From Pseudomonadota bacterium (lineage in GTDB: Bacteria; Pseudomonadota; Gammaproteobacteria; Enterobacterales; Succinivibrionaceae): DNA of 7,480 bases. The position numbers and the translations under genes were made by a program. The stretch lies in the NCBI GenBank assembly GCA_023460615.1, contig JAEWPL010000137.1, positions 1 to 7,480 on the forward strand, in the 5' to 3' direction. A model generated the notes under the pieces. The model was given only the letters and a program-made list of their open reading frames with translations, was not told where the DNA came from and did no database searches. Position 1 is the first letter of the stretch, and every line of letters begins with the position of its first letter. Positions 1-5,451 of this stretch are shown here, piece after piece.

Positions 1-482
1 CCTTCTGATGGGCAGTGACCATCTACGTGTACGTGACCGTGCTTTAATTCTTCTTGTGTTGCTTCACGTACATCTTCAACTACGATTAAAAAGTTTAATA
101 CTTTACCTGCTAGAGGGTGGTTACCATCTACAACTACAGTGTCTTTGTTAACCTCTTTAACTACAACAGCCATAGGACCATTAGTAGAATCAGCCTCAAA
201 TACATTACCAACAGCTACGTCAAAATCCCCAAATAAGGACTTGTCGATAGTATAAACTAAGGTATCATCAATTTCACCGTAGGCGTCTTCAGGATTTAAG
301 GTAATTGCAAACTCATCACCTGCCTTATGACCTTCTAAGGCTTTTTCTAAACCTTTGATTAAAAAGCCATGACCAATTAAAGCGTGTACTGGCTCATCAG
401 TTTGAGTTCTACCTACTACTTTGCCATTAGTCTCGGTTACAGTGTAACTAATAGTAGCTACAGTATCTTTAGTAATTTGCAT
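1..482 (-). CDS. slyD: SlyD, FKBP-type peptidyl-prolyl cis-trans isomerase and metallochaperone (C-terminus cut by window edge)
   Basis: Cytoplasmic prolyl isomerase and chaperone; in E. coli SlyD also binds nickel and helps hydrogenase maturation. The 160 complete residues visible begin MQITKDTVATISYTV. The split FKBP domain covers about residues 1-69 and 130-145, with the block IGHGFLIKGLEKALEGHKAGDEF at about 36-58. An insert-in-flap chaperone domain lies between, ending in VVDGNHPLAGKVLNF. The family hallmark REATQEELKHGHVHVDGH follows and starts the His-rich metal-binding tail, with a Cys at residue 157. E. coli SlyD has 196 residues, so about 20-40 are probably missing beyond position 1. 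The ATG is supported by AGAGGA at 490-495 (minus strand), 7 nt upstream. It lies 24 nt downstream of the lipoprotein gene on the same strand and could share its transcript. Family assignment is firm; the tail's metal capacity cannot be judged. Confidence 0.93.
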   Translation of the reverse strand, partial: MQITKDTVATISYTVTETNGKVVGRTQTDEPVHALIGHGFLIKGLEKALEGHKAGDEFAITLNPEDAYGEIDDTLVYTIDKSLFGDFDVAVGNVFEADSTNGPMAVVVKEVNKDTVVVDGNHPLAGKVLNFLIVVEDVREATQEELKHGHVHVDGHCPSE

Positions 483-506
483 CAGTATTTCCTCTTAAAA
501 AAATCT

Positions 507-1097
507 TTAGCGTTGTGACAAGTTGTGAACGATAGGACTTAAACCTGAAGGTGCAATTTGACCTTCTTTATAGTCTGTATCTCGATGAATAGTTAAAGTA
601 TTCAAACTCTTTGCTAAATCACTAATACAACTCTCATCTTGAGTATTGTCTTGATTAAAGGCAGTGTAACTGCCATTACTATCGACTTTAAATAGCTTAC
701 AACTGTCATTATTATTGCTTTTAGCTTTAACGGTTAAATCAAAGCCATCAGCAAAAGCATCTAGTTTTACTTGATAATATTGAGTAAATTCTTTAGTGAA
801 ATCAAAACTACAATTATCAAAAGTATTATCAAGCTCACCGCAGGTTTGCAAATATAAAGTAGCATTTTTTATTTGTGACAAAGCAAGCTTACGTATTTTC
901 TCAAAATTTTCACTATCTGAAGTTTCAACAACGTCTTCAGTTACTTCATCACTTACTACAGTATCGTTTACTTGTGTTACTTCCTGTGTTTCTTGATGCA
1001 TGACGCAACCTGTTACAAAACAGCCAATTGCAATGGCAAGGCAAGTTACTCTAAAGTAACTTACTCGACCGTCTTGATTAAACACTGGATTAAACAT
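507..1097 (-). CDS. Small predicted lipoprotein with a possible type IV pilin-like soluble domain
   Basis: I do not recognise a named family. The protein has 196 residues. Residues 12-30 form a hydrophobic signal after R11 and R16, ending in the lipobox V28-T29-G30-C31, so C31 is the likely lipidated cysteine and the mature chain is envelope-anchored. Residues 32-62 are acidic, Thr/Val-rich and probably a flexible linker. From about 63 a helix (KIRKLALSQIKNATLYLQ) leads to a stretch with YYQVKLDAF, FDLTVKAK, DSCKLFKVDSNGSYTAF and a last Cys at 157. That order resembles the C-terminal part of PilE-like pilins, where an FTLTA strand is followed by a D..C..L..D..G turn and a closing Cys. Mature cysteines C86, C96, C133 and C157 could form two disulfides. 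The ATG lies 2 nt after the acyltransferase stop, implying translational coupling. The lipoprotein call is strong; the pilin resemblance is only inference. Confidence 0.8.
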   Translation of the reverse strand: MFNPVFNQDGRVSYFRVTCLAIAIGCFVTGCVMHQETQEVTQVNDTVVSDEVTEDVVETSDSENFEKIRKLALSQIKNATLYLQTCGELDNTFDNCSFDFTKEFTQYYQVKLDAFADGFDLTVKAKSNNNDSCKLFKVDSNGSYTAFNQDNTQDESCISDLAKSLNTLTIHRDTDYKEGQIAPSGLSPIVHNLSQR

Positions 1098-1099
1098 AA

Positions 1100-2233
1100 T
1101 TATTTATCCTTATTAAAATAGGCGTTGGCATACATTGCCTTTACTCTATCTTGTAAGTGCTTTGGATATGAAGCAATTCTGTCTTCAAACTTCTTCTTAT
1201 CTTCCTCACTTACACCTTCAGTAATTCCAGCACTAATTAAGGTTGATGGGTACATTTGGTAATTAGACCAAATGAACTTATCAATAATATTTGACAATTC
1301 CTCAGCAGATTCAAAGCCACCTTTAATTGGGGTGCCCGCTACTAATTTTACATGACCTTTATAGCCACGGATACCACGAGTAATAGTATCAATGTCTTCA
1401 AATTGATCTTTTTTATACACACCATTCTTTTCTTTTTCATAAAGCTCATTAGCTTTAGCTAGATCATTTGGATCATATTCATAAGAAATAGATACAGGCA
1501 CGATGTTTAAAGAGCTCATGTAAGTTGCAAAATCCTGCTTCTTTTGACGACCATATAAAGAGATCATCTTAAGTACAGCATCTTCAGTTTTGTCGTTACC
1601 ATCTTTAGCACGACCTTCTCTTTGAGCAATCCAAATAGAATTGTTCTCAGCAATTGATAAACCAATATACTCAGAAAGGTGAGTTAAAGCTTTTAATTTT
1701 TCACGAGGAGCTTCAATTGAACGCTTTACAATAAAGCTTCTATTTAATCTCATCAATGAAGTTACAGCTGGCATTCTAAGTAAGTTATCACCAATGGCAA
1801 TTCTTACGGTGTTATTGCCAGTCATATGCAAAGCAATATCAATAAAAGCAGGATCTAGTGAGATATCACGGTGGTTAGAGATAAACAAATAACCTTTGTT
1901 TTTCTCTAACTTATCAAAACCTACAAGTTCAATTCCATCGGTAGTTGTGGCAATCATTTTTTTAACAAAGTCAGCCACAATATCTTGGAAATCTTTAATA
2001 GTCTTAATATGAGCTACTTTCTTTTTCAAAATAGCCTTTACAAAAGGCTTTAGTGCAAATCCAAAAGTTTTGTACATCAATGGATAACGAAACTTTAAGA
2101 TATTGTTAATCACCATCTTGTCGCTGATGATTTTATTAAGTTCACTCTCAACTTCACTATCATTACAAGGACGGATGTCGTCAAAGATAGGATCATTAGT
2201 TGTTATAGTTTTTAAATTTAATTCTTCGCTCAT
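1100..2233 (-). CDS. PlsC-domain phospholipid acyltransferase (1-acyl-glycerol-3-phosphate acyltransferase-like)
   Basis: Probably transfers an acyl chain to a glycerophosphate or related lipid acceptor at the inner membrane face. Numbering here counts from a TTG two codons upstream (2239), so subtract 2 for the ATG start used. Block I is FISNHRDISLDP (about 119-130, with H123, D125 and D129). Block II is RLNRSFIVKR (164-173), block III is QREGRAKDG (206-214) and block IV is IVPVSIS (246-252). Block I has five residues between His and the second Asp instead of the usual four. About 100 residues precede the domain and about 120 follow it, so at 377 residues it is longer than E. coli PlsC (245) and far shorter than PlsB (807). 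No long transmembrane helix is obvious. The upstream gap is 69 nt with no good Shine-Dalgarno, so the choice between ATG 2233 and TTG 2239 is uncertain. Substrate cannot be told from sequence. Confidence 0.85.
   Translation of the reverse strand: MSEELNLKTITTNDPIFDDIRPCNDSEVESELNKIISDKMVINNILKFRYPLMYKTFGFALKPFVKAILKKKVAHIKTIKDFQDIVADFVKKMIATTTDGIELVGFDKLEKNKGYLFISNHRDISLDPAFIDIALHMTGNNTVRIAIGDNLLRMPAVTSLMRLNRSFIVKRSIEAPREKLKALTHLSEYIGLSIAENNSIWIAQREGRAKDGNDKTEDAVLKMISLYGRQKKQDFATYMSSLNIVPVSISYEYDPNDLAKANELYEKEKNGVYKKDQFEDIDTITRGIRGYKGHVKLVAGTPIKGGFESAEELSNIIDKFIWSNYQMYPSTLISAGITEGVSEEDKKKFEDRIASYPKHLQDRVKAMYANAYFNKDK
1107..1111 (-). promoter_or_regulatory. Ribosome binding site of the lipoprotein gene, inside the acyltransferase 3' end
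   Basis: AAGGA on the minus strand lies 9 nt before the lipoprotein ATG and inside the last codons of the acyltransferase gene. It fixes the start at 1097 and makes translational coupling of the two genes likely. Confidence 0.7.
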
Positions 2234-2250
2234 AATCAATGTAATTTTTC

Positions 2251-2283
2251 AAAAAAATAGTGGCTGTATTCTAACAAAACAGC
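2251..2283 (-). terminator. Weak candidate intrinsic terminator or attenuator after dgt
   Basis: Read on the minus strand, GCTGT (2283-2279) and ACAGC (2267-2263) form a 5-bp stem with an 11-nt loop. CACTA follows, then a run of seven T (2257-2251). The stem is short, the loop long and the T-run offset by 5 nt, so at best it gives partial termination between dgt and the acyltransferase gene. Confidence 0.22.
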
Positions 2284-2284
2284 T

Positions 2285-2301
2285 TAATTTTGCCAAAATT
2301 A
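2285..2301. repeat. 17-bp palindrome just after the dgt stop codon
   Basis: TAATTTTG and CAAAATTA are perfect inverted repeats around a single central C. The stem would be almost all A/T, so a protein-binding site is as plausible as an RNA hairpin. It lies 1 nt beyond the dgt stop and about 50 nt upstream of the acyltransferase start, where an operator for that gene could sit. No known regulator is recognised. Confidence 0.35.
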
Positions 2302-2302
2302 T

Positions 2303-3736
2303 TTAGTGAATACCATTTAGGACTTTGTACTCAGATTCAGCAAAAGTATCCGTCATACCAGAGATATAATCTACTAAAAGACGAATACGTAAATACATAG
2401 GTGAAAACTGACCTTGTGCTAGTGCATCTTGATATACCTTTTTATGTCGTCTTGATATTCTTGAGGCTATTCTCATATTAAAAGGATCGCCACCTTTTGC
2501 ATACAATTCTTTATCAAAATCACTACGGCTTTCAAAAAGTAATTGCTGATATTGATTAAATAGTCCTTGAATGTAGCTTGCACCAGACAAATCTAAAGTT
2601 TGTACTTCAAAATGGTTATAGACTACATTGTATTCAAAGTCCTTTAACATCTTAAGCACGGTGATGCCAGGATAATCCCCAAGAGTAAAGTTAGGCTCTC
2701 CTGTAAGCAAGAACGTATCTAAATCTGAACTTATAGCTTTAGCTAAATCTCTTATGTAAAAGTAGGAGACTACATCCCTTAAATAGAATAAAGCTTGAGT
2801 TTTATCCTGATTTAAAAGTTGCTCGATTTTACTTACCTCAAGATGCTCTTTAATGCTAGATAGCTCTGGGTAATCATTTAACTTTTTACATAAATTGATA
2901 ATGGTGTACTTATCAATTAAACCTCTATCATAAGCATCTTCTAAATCTGCTAACACATAAGCTAAGTCGTCAGCATATTCAATGATAGTAGCAAAAGGGT
3001 GTCTAGTGTCTCTATTACAATGCTCACGGATGGCATCTAATAAATATTTTTCTGATAAGAACACGCCTGCGTTTGAATAAGACCAAGAATAAAAATCACC
3101 ATGAATGTCATTACCTGAGGTACCTTTACCTTGACCTAATAATAATTCTTTAATGGTATAAGGAACTTTAATTACAGAGGCGTATTGACCTAAAGTAAGA
3201 TTTAAATTCTGAATAGTATGGGTAAGTCTAAGACCTTGAGCATTACCATTAAAGGTTAATAAATCATCCTTTTCCACCATAGAGATCTCAGAGCTTACAT
3301 AACGATTTTCCACAGTTTTTTTAAGCCAAGCTCTAATTAAAGATTCACCAAAATGACCAAAAGGAGGATTGCCTACATCGTGCAATAAAGCTGCATTGTA
3401 TAGGCATGTGAGCATAGGTGATAAGATTGAGGATAAATCAACACTCTTTACCGCATCCACAATACCTAAGGTGATTAGTCTTGTGTACTCTTGCACTTCC
3501 ATTGAATGAGTTAAGCGATTGCGAGAGGCAGCCTTAACATCTAATGGAAACACTTGAGTTTTTTGCTGCAAGCGACGCAGTGGTGCACACATGGAGATAG
3601 CAAGTCTATCTTGCTCTACTCCATAATTACAAAAAGCTGACTCCTGTAAAAAGTAAGTCAGCTGTCCTTTAGATAAATTAACGCCCCTTAAGCGTTTATC
3701 GCAAAAGAGGCATTTACTGATTTTAGTTATATCCAT
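2303..3736 (-). CDS. dgt: Deoxyguanosinetriphosphate triphosphohydrolase (dGTPase), HD superfamily
   Basis: Hydrolyses dGTP to deoxyguanosine and triphosphate in the cytoplasm, affecting dNTP balance. Early blocks are PLRRLQQKTQVFPL (52-65) and NRLTHSMEV (73-81, metal ligand H77). Next comes LLHDVGNPPFGHFGE (117-131), giving H119-D120 of the HD pair and H128 and E131, which align with E. coli catalytic His126 and Glu129. EYADDLAYVLADLEDAYD (253-270) supplies the last metal Asp, and DYISGMTDTFA (456-466) is a type-1 Dgt signature. Length is 477 against 505 in E. coli. The N-terminus differs from E. coli Dgt and carries a C9-x2-C12 pair. The start ATG lies 11 nt after the glgC stop with no clear Shine-Dalgarno, so translation may depend on coupling to glgC. 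E. coli dgt also neighbours mtnN divergently, which supports orthology. Confidence 0.95.
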   Translation of the reverse strand: MDITKISKCLFCDKRLRGVNLSKGQLTYFLQESAFCNYGVEQDRLAISMCAPLRRLQQKTQVFPLDVKAASRNRLTHSMEVQEYTRLITLGIVDAVKSVDLSSILSPMLTCLYNAALLHDVGNPPFGHFGESLIRAWLKKTVENRYVSSEISMVEKDDLLTFNGNAQGLRLTHTIQNLNLTLGQYASVIKVPYTIKELLLGQGKGTSGNDIHGDFYSWSYSNAGVFLSEKYLLDAIREHCNRDTRHPFATIIEYADDLAYVLADLEDAYDRGLIDKYTIINLCKKLNDYPELSSIKEHLEVSKIEQLLNQDKTQALFYLRDVVSYFYIRDLAKAISSDLDTFLLTGEPNFTLGDYPGITVLKMLKDFEYNVVYNHFEVQTLDLSGASYIQGLFNQYQQLLFESRSDFDKELYAKGGDPFNMRIASRISRRHKKVYQDALAQGQFSPMYLRIRLLVDYISGMTDTFAESEYKVLNGIH

Positions 3737-3747
3737 ACTTTAAAAAA

Positions 3748-5070
3748 TTAGTAGGAAGGCATTGCCACTGGAGCTTTGTAATTATCAAAATTCTCAAAAA
3801 GCTCTGGCTCTGTCTGTCTTAACTTATTGAGCATTACTCTAGTTACTAGGGTAACACCACCTTCTGAACGGTAGAATCTGCGGGCATCTGCCTCAGGATC
3901 TTCACCGATAATCATACCACGAGGGATCTCACAACCTCTATCTACAATTACCTTAGTTAAGCGACAAGCTCTGTGAATAATACAGAAAGGCATAATCACA
4001 GACTCTGACAAGAAACAATTTGAATGCACTCTGCAAGAGTTAAACAATAGAGTTTGATTGATAGATGATCCTGAAATAATGCAACCTGCTGAAGCTACAG
4101 AATTTCTTAAAATGGTAGAGGCACCACTGATATCTTGCACCATCTTAGCTGGAGGTAACTGAATTTGGTTAGTCCAAATAGGCCAGTTGAAATCATATAC
4201 GTCTAACTGAGGCTCAACAGATGCAATATCCATGTTAGCTTCCCAGTAAGCATCTACAGTACCAACATCACGCCAGTAAACAATATCCTTGTTACCACGG
4301 TTTCTAATGCATGATTTAGAAAAATCGTGAGCATGAACAAGACGCTTTTGAACCAACTTTGGAATAATATCCATACCAAAGTCACGATGAGAATCTTTAG
4401 CTTGAGCATCTTCTTGTAACACGTCATACAGAAAATCTGCATCAAACACGTAAATACCCATGGAAGCCAAGCTCATATATGGGTTATTTGGCATGGTAGG
4501 AGGATCTTTTGGTTTCTCAACGAAATCGGTAACAAGATTATTCTCATCTACGCTCATTACACCAAAGCCTGTAGCTTGCTCTTTTGGAACGGGGATACAT
4601 GCTACAGTTAAAGGACTTCCCATGCGAATATGATCCATAATCAAAGTAGCGTAATCCATCTTATAGATGTGGTCACCTGCTAGGATCAATACATACTTTG
4701 GTTTGTGATCTTTGATGATATCTACGTTTTGGAAGATAGCATCTGCTGTACCTTGATACCAGTGCTCCTCATCAAGTCTTTGAGAGGCAGGTAAGAAATC
4801 AATGTACTCGTTCATCTGGTTTCTAAAGAAGGACCAGCCAGATTGCAAGTGACGTAGTAAACTGTGGGATTTATATTGAGTAACTACACCGATACCCTTG
4901 ATACCAGAGTTTACGCAGTTAGACAAAGCAAAATCGATAATTCTAAACTTACCACCAAAATATACAGATGGTTTTGCTCTAGTATCGGTCAAAGCCTTTA
5001 GACGACTACCTCTACCACCAGCTAAAACCAAAGCCATTGTTTGTCTTACGACATCACGAGCGTTTTGCAT
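3748..5070 (-). CDS. glgC: Glucose-1-phosphate adenylyltransferase (ADP-glucose pyrophosphorylase)
   Basis: Makes ADP-glucose and pyrophosphate from ATP and glucose-1-phosphate, the committed step of bacterial glycogen synthesis; the enzyme is a cytoplasmic homotetramer. The nucleotidyltransferase fold opens with VLAGGRGSRLKALT (15-28). Then come AKPSVYFGGKFRIIDFALSN (32-51), WYQGTADAIFQN (104-115), LAGDHIYKMDY (130-140, putative catalytic D133 region), FVEKP (183-187, sugar-phosphate site) and YWRDVGTVDAYWEAN (265-279). K41 matches E. coli Lys39 of the fructose-1,6-bisphosphate site, so allosteric activation is likely. A left-handed beta-helix region with NSCRVHSNCFLSESVIM and GCEIPRGMIIGEDPEADARRF follows to about 400. 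Length is 440 against 431 in E. coli, so it looks complete. AGAGGA lies only 4 nt before the ATG. No other glycogen gene adjoins it, which is unlike the E. coli glgBXCAP operon. Confidence 0.97.
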   Translation of the reverse strand: MQNARDVVRQTMALVLAGGRGSRLKALTDTRAKPSVYFGGKFRIIDFALSNCVNSGIKGIGVVTQYKSHSLLRHLQSGWSFFRNQMNEYIDFLPASQRLDEEHWYQGTADAIFQNVDIIKDHKPKYVLILAGDHIYKMDYATLIMDHIRMGSPLTVACIPVPKEQATGFGVMSVDENNLVTDFVEKPKDPPTMPNNPYMSLASMGIYVFDADFLYDVLQEDAQAKDSHRDFGMDIIPKLVQKRLVHAHDFSKSCIRNRGNKDIVYWRDVGTVDAYWEANMDIASVEPQLDVYDFNWPIWTNQIQLPPAKMVQDISGASTILRNSVASAGCIISGSSINQTLLFNSCRVHSNCFLSESVIMPFCIIHRACRLTKVIVDRGCEIPRGMIIGEDPEADARRFYRSEGGVTLVTRVMLNKLRQTEPELFENFDNYKAPVAMPSY

Positions 5071-5100
5071 GAGATCCTCTTTTGTAATCTAAATCCTACT
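5071..5100 (-). promoter_or_regulatory. Candidate CsrA/RsmA-binding leader overlapping the glgC Shine-Dalgarno
   Basis: On the minus strand the 30 nt before the glgC ATG contain AGTAGGATTT (5100-5091) and AGAGGATCTC (5080-5071). The two GGA cores are about 19 nt apart, and the second is the Shine-Dalgarno itself. Paired GGA motifs at about this distance, one blocking the ribosome site, are the known arrangement for CsrA dimer repression, and E. coli glgC is a classic target. Neither motif is the full consensus, so this is inference. Whether the first GGA is transcribed depends on the promoter used. Confidence 0.4.
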
Positions 5101-5101
5101 A

Positions 5102-5130
5102 TGTATATAGACTAATTTTAGTATTGAAAA
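5102..5130 (-). promoter_or_regulatory. Candidate proximal glgC promoter
   Basis: On the minus strand TTTTCA (5130-5125) and TATACA (5107-5102) are spaced by 17 nt. Each matches sigma-70 consensus at four of six bases. Transcription would begin near 5095, giving a leader of about 25 nt that barely includes the first GGA. The match is weak, and AT-rich DNA yields such pairs by chance. Confidence 0.25.
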
Positions 5131-5134
5131 TTAG
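5112..5134. repeat. Inverted repeat upstream of glgC
   Basis: CTAATTTT (5112-5119) and AAAATTAG (5127-5134) are perfect 8-bp inverted repeats with a 7-nt spacer. The element overlaps the spacer and -35 of the proximal glgC promoter candidate, so it could be an operator. If transcription starts farther upstream it could form a weak A/U hairpin in the leader. Confidence 0.4.
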
Positions 5135-5178
5135 CTTTTAATAGTTGCGAATTTGAGTTTTGAGATCTTACCCATAAT

Positions 5179-5205
5179 ATTCTATTTATCCTTAAAAATT
5201 CTCAA
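5179..5205 (-). promoter_or_regulatory. Candidate distal glgC promoter
   Basis: On the minus strand TAGAAT (5184-5179, five of six to the -10 consensus) follows TTGAGA (5205-5200) by 15 nt, or TTGATT (5209-5204) by 19 nt. Transcription would begin near 5172, placing the CRP-like site about 79 bp upstream and giving a leader of about 100 nt that contains both GGA motifs. Spacing is not ideal in either reading. Confidence 0.3.
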
Positions 5206-5240
5206 TCAAATCAAGGGTTTTGAAGTTTTGGTTTTGCAAA

Positions 5241-5262
5241 ATTTGTGTTTAATCTCACAAAC
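5241..5262. promoter_or_regulatory. Candidate CRP (cAMP receptor protein) binding site
   Basis: The core TGTGTTTAATCTCACA (5244-5259) matches TGTGA-N6-TCACA at nine of ten defined bases, with the exact 6-bp spacer. Its centre (about 5251) is about 180 bp from the glgC start and about 200 bp from the mtnN start. CRP activates glgC in E. coli, which makes glgC the more likely target. The site also fits a position upstream of the distal glgC promoter candidate. Confidence 0.55.
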
Positions 5263-5410
5263 TAAAAATTAGCACGTTTTTAACACAGTTTTGATTTACA
5301 AGCTAAATTTGCAAGTTTAAAGTCGTAAATTACACAAAATTAGCCTAAAGTTAAAAACTTCTAAGCATATCTTTTGCTTTTCTAAAATTTAAGCAAGTTT
5401 GATTTAGAAC

Positions 5411-5419
5411 TGTTAAAAT
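5411..5419 (+). promoter_or_regulatory. Extended -10 promoter candidate for mtnN
   Basis: TGTTAAAAT reads as an extended -10: TG, one base, then TAAAAT, which matches TATAAT at five of six. No good -35 lies 17 nt upstream, as is usual for extended -10 promoters. Transcription would begin near 5426, giving a leader of about 26 nt that contains the AGAGGA ribosome site (5440-5445). Confidence 0.45.
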
Positions 5420-5451
5420 AAGGCAAGCGAATTTACGATAGAGGAATATAT

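Larger units (their letters stand above)
5127..5344 (+). repeat. Three copies of the 9-mer AAAATTAGC in the divergent region
   Basis: Exact copies occur at 5127-5135, 5265-5273 and 5336-5344, all in the same orientation. The first copy is also one arm of the 5112-5134 inverted repeat. They may be binding sites for a shared regulator, but low-complexity AT-rich sequence makes chance recurrence possible. Confidence 0.35.
5071..5451. other. 381-bp AT-rich divergent regulatory region between glgC and mtnN
   Basis: There is no credible coding sequence here. The segment is markedly richer in A and T than the flanking genes. It holds the leaders and presumed promoters of both divergent units, a CRP-like site (5241-5262), an 8-bp inverted repeat (5112-5134), three copies of AAAATTAGC, a 6-bp inverted repeat TTGCTT/AAGCAA (5374-5396), and an extended -10 for mtnN. 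These sites are listed separately where they can be supported. Confidence 0.7.

Noticed and set aside
512..528. Direct repeat GTTGTGA with a CRP-like look near the lipoprotein stop
   Set aside because: The copies are direct, not inverted, and lie in coding sequence, so they do not make a CRP site.
547..566. Inverted repeat GAAGGT / ACCTTC near the 3' end of the lipoprotein gene
   Set aside because: It has a 6-bp stem, an 8-nt loop and no T-run on either strand, and it lies in coding sequence; not a credible terminator.
796..996. 66-codon plus-strand open frame, Ser/Thr-rich
   Set aside because: It is the antisense shadow of the lipoprotein gene; its composition simply mirrors the acidic linker codons.
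2234..2239. TTG as the acyltransferase start, two codons before the ATG
   Set aside because: Neither start has a clear Shine-Dalgarno, and ATG at 2233 is the simpler choice; the difference is only two residues.
2103..2306. 67-codon plus-strand open frame running into the dgt-acyltransferase gap
   Set aside because: It is mostly antisense to the acyltransferase N-terminus; its Leu/Ile/Ser content reflects AT-rich reverse complement.
4254..4445. 63-codon minus-strand frame inside glgC
   Set aside because: It is an out-of-frame shadow of glgC, whose own frame is conserved across the segment.
4898..5092. 64-codon plus-strand frame opposite the glgC start
   Set aside because: It is antisense to the highly conserved glgC N-terminus and has no supporting signals.
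5374..5396. Inverted repeat TTGCTT / AAGCAA before mtnN
   Set aside because: Six-base arms with an 11-nt spacer in very AT-rich DNA are readily expected by chance, and no T-run follows.
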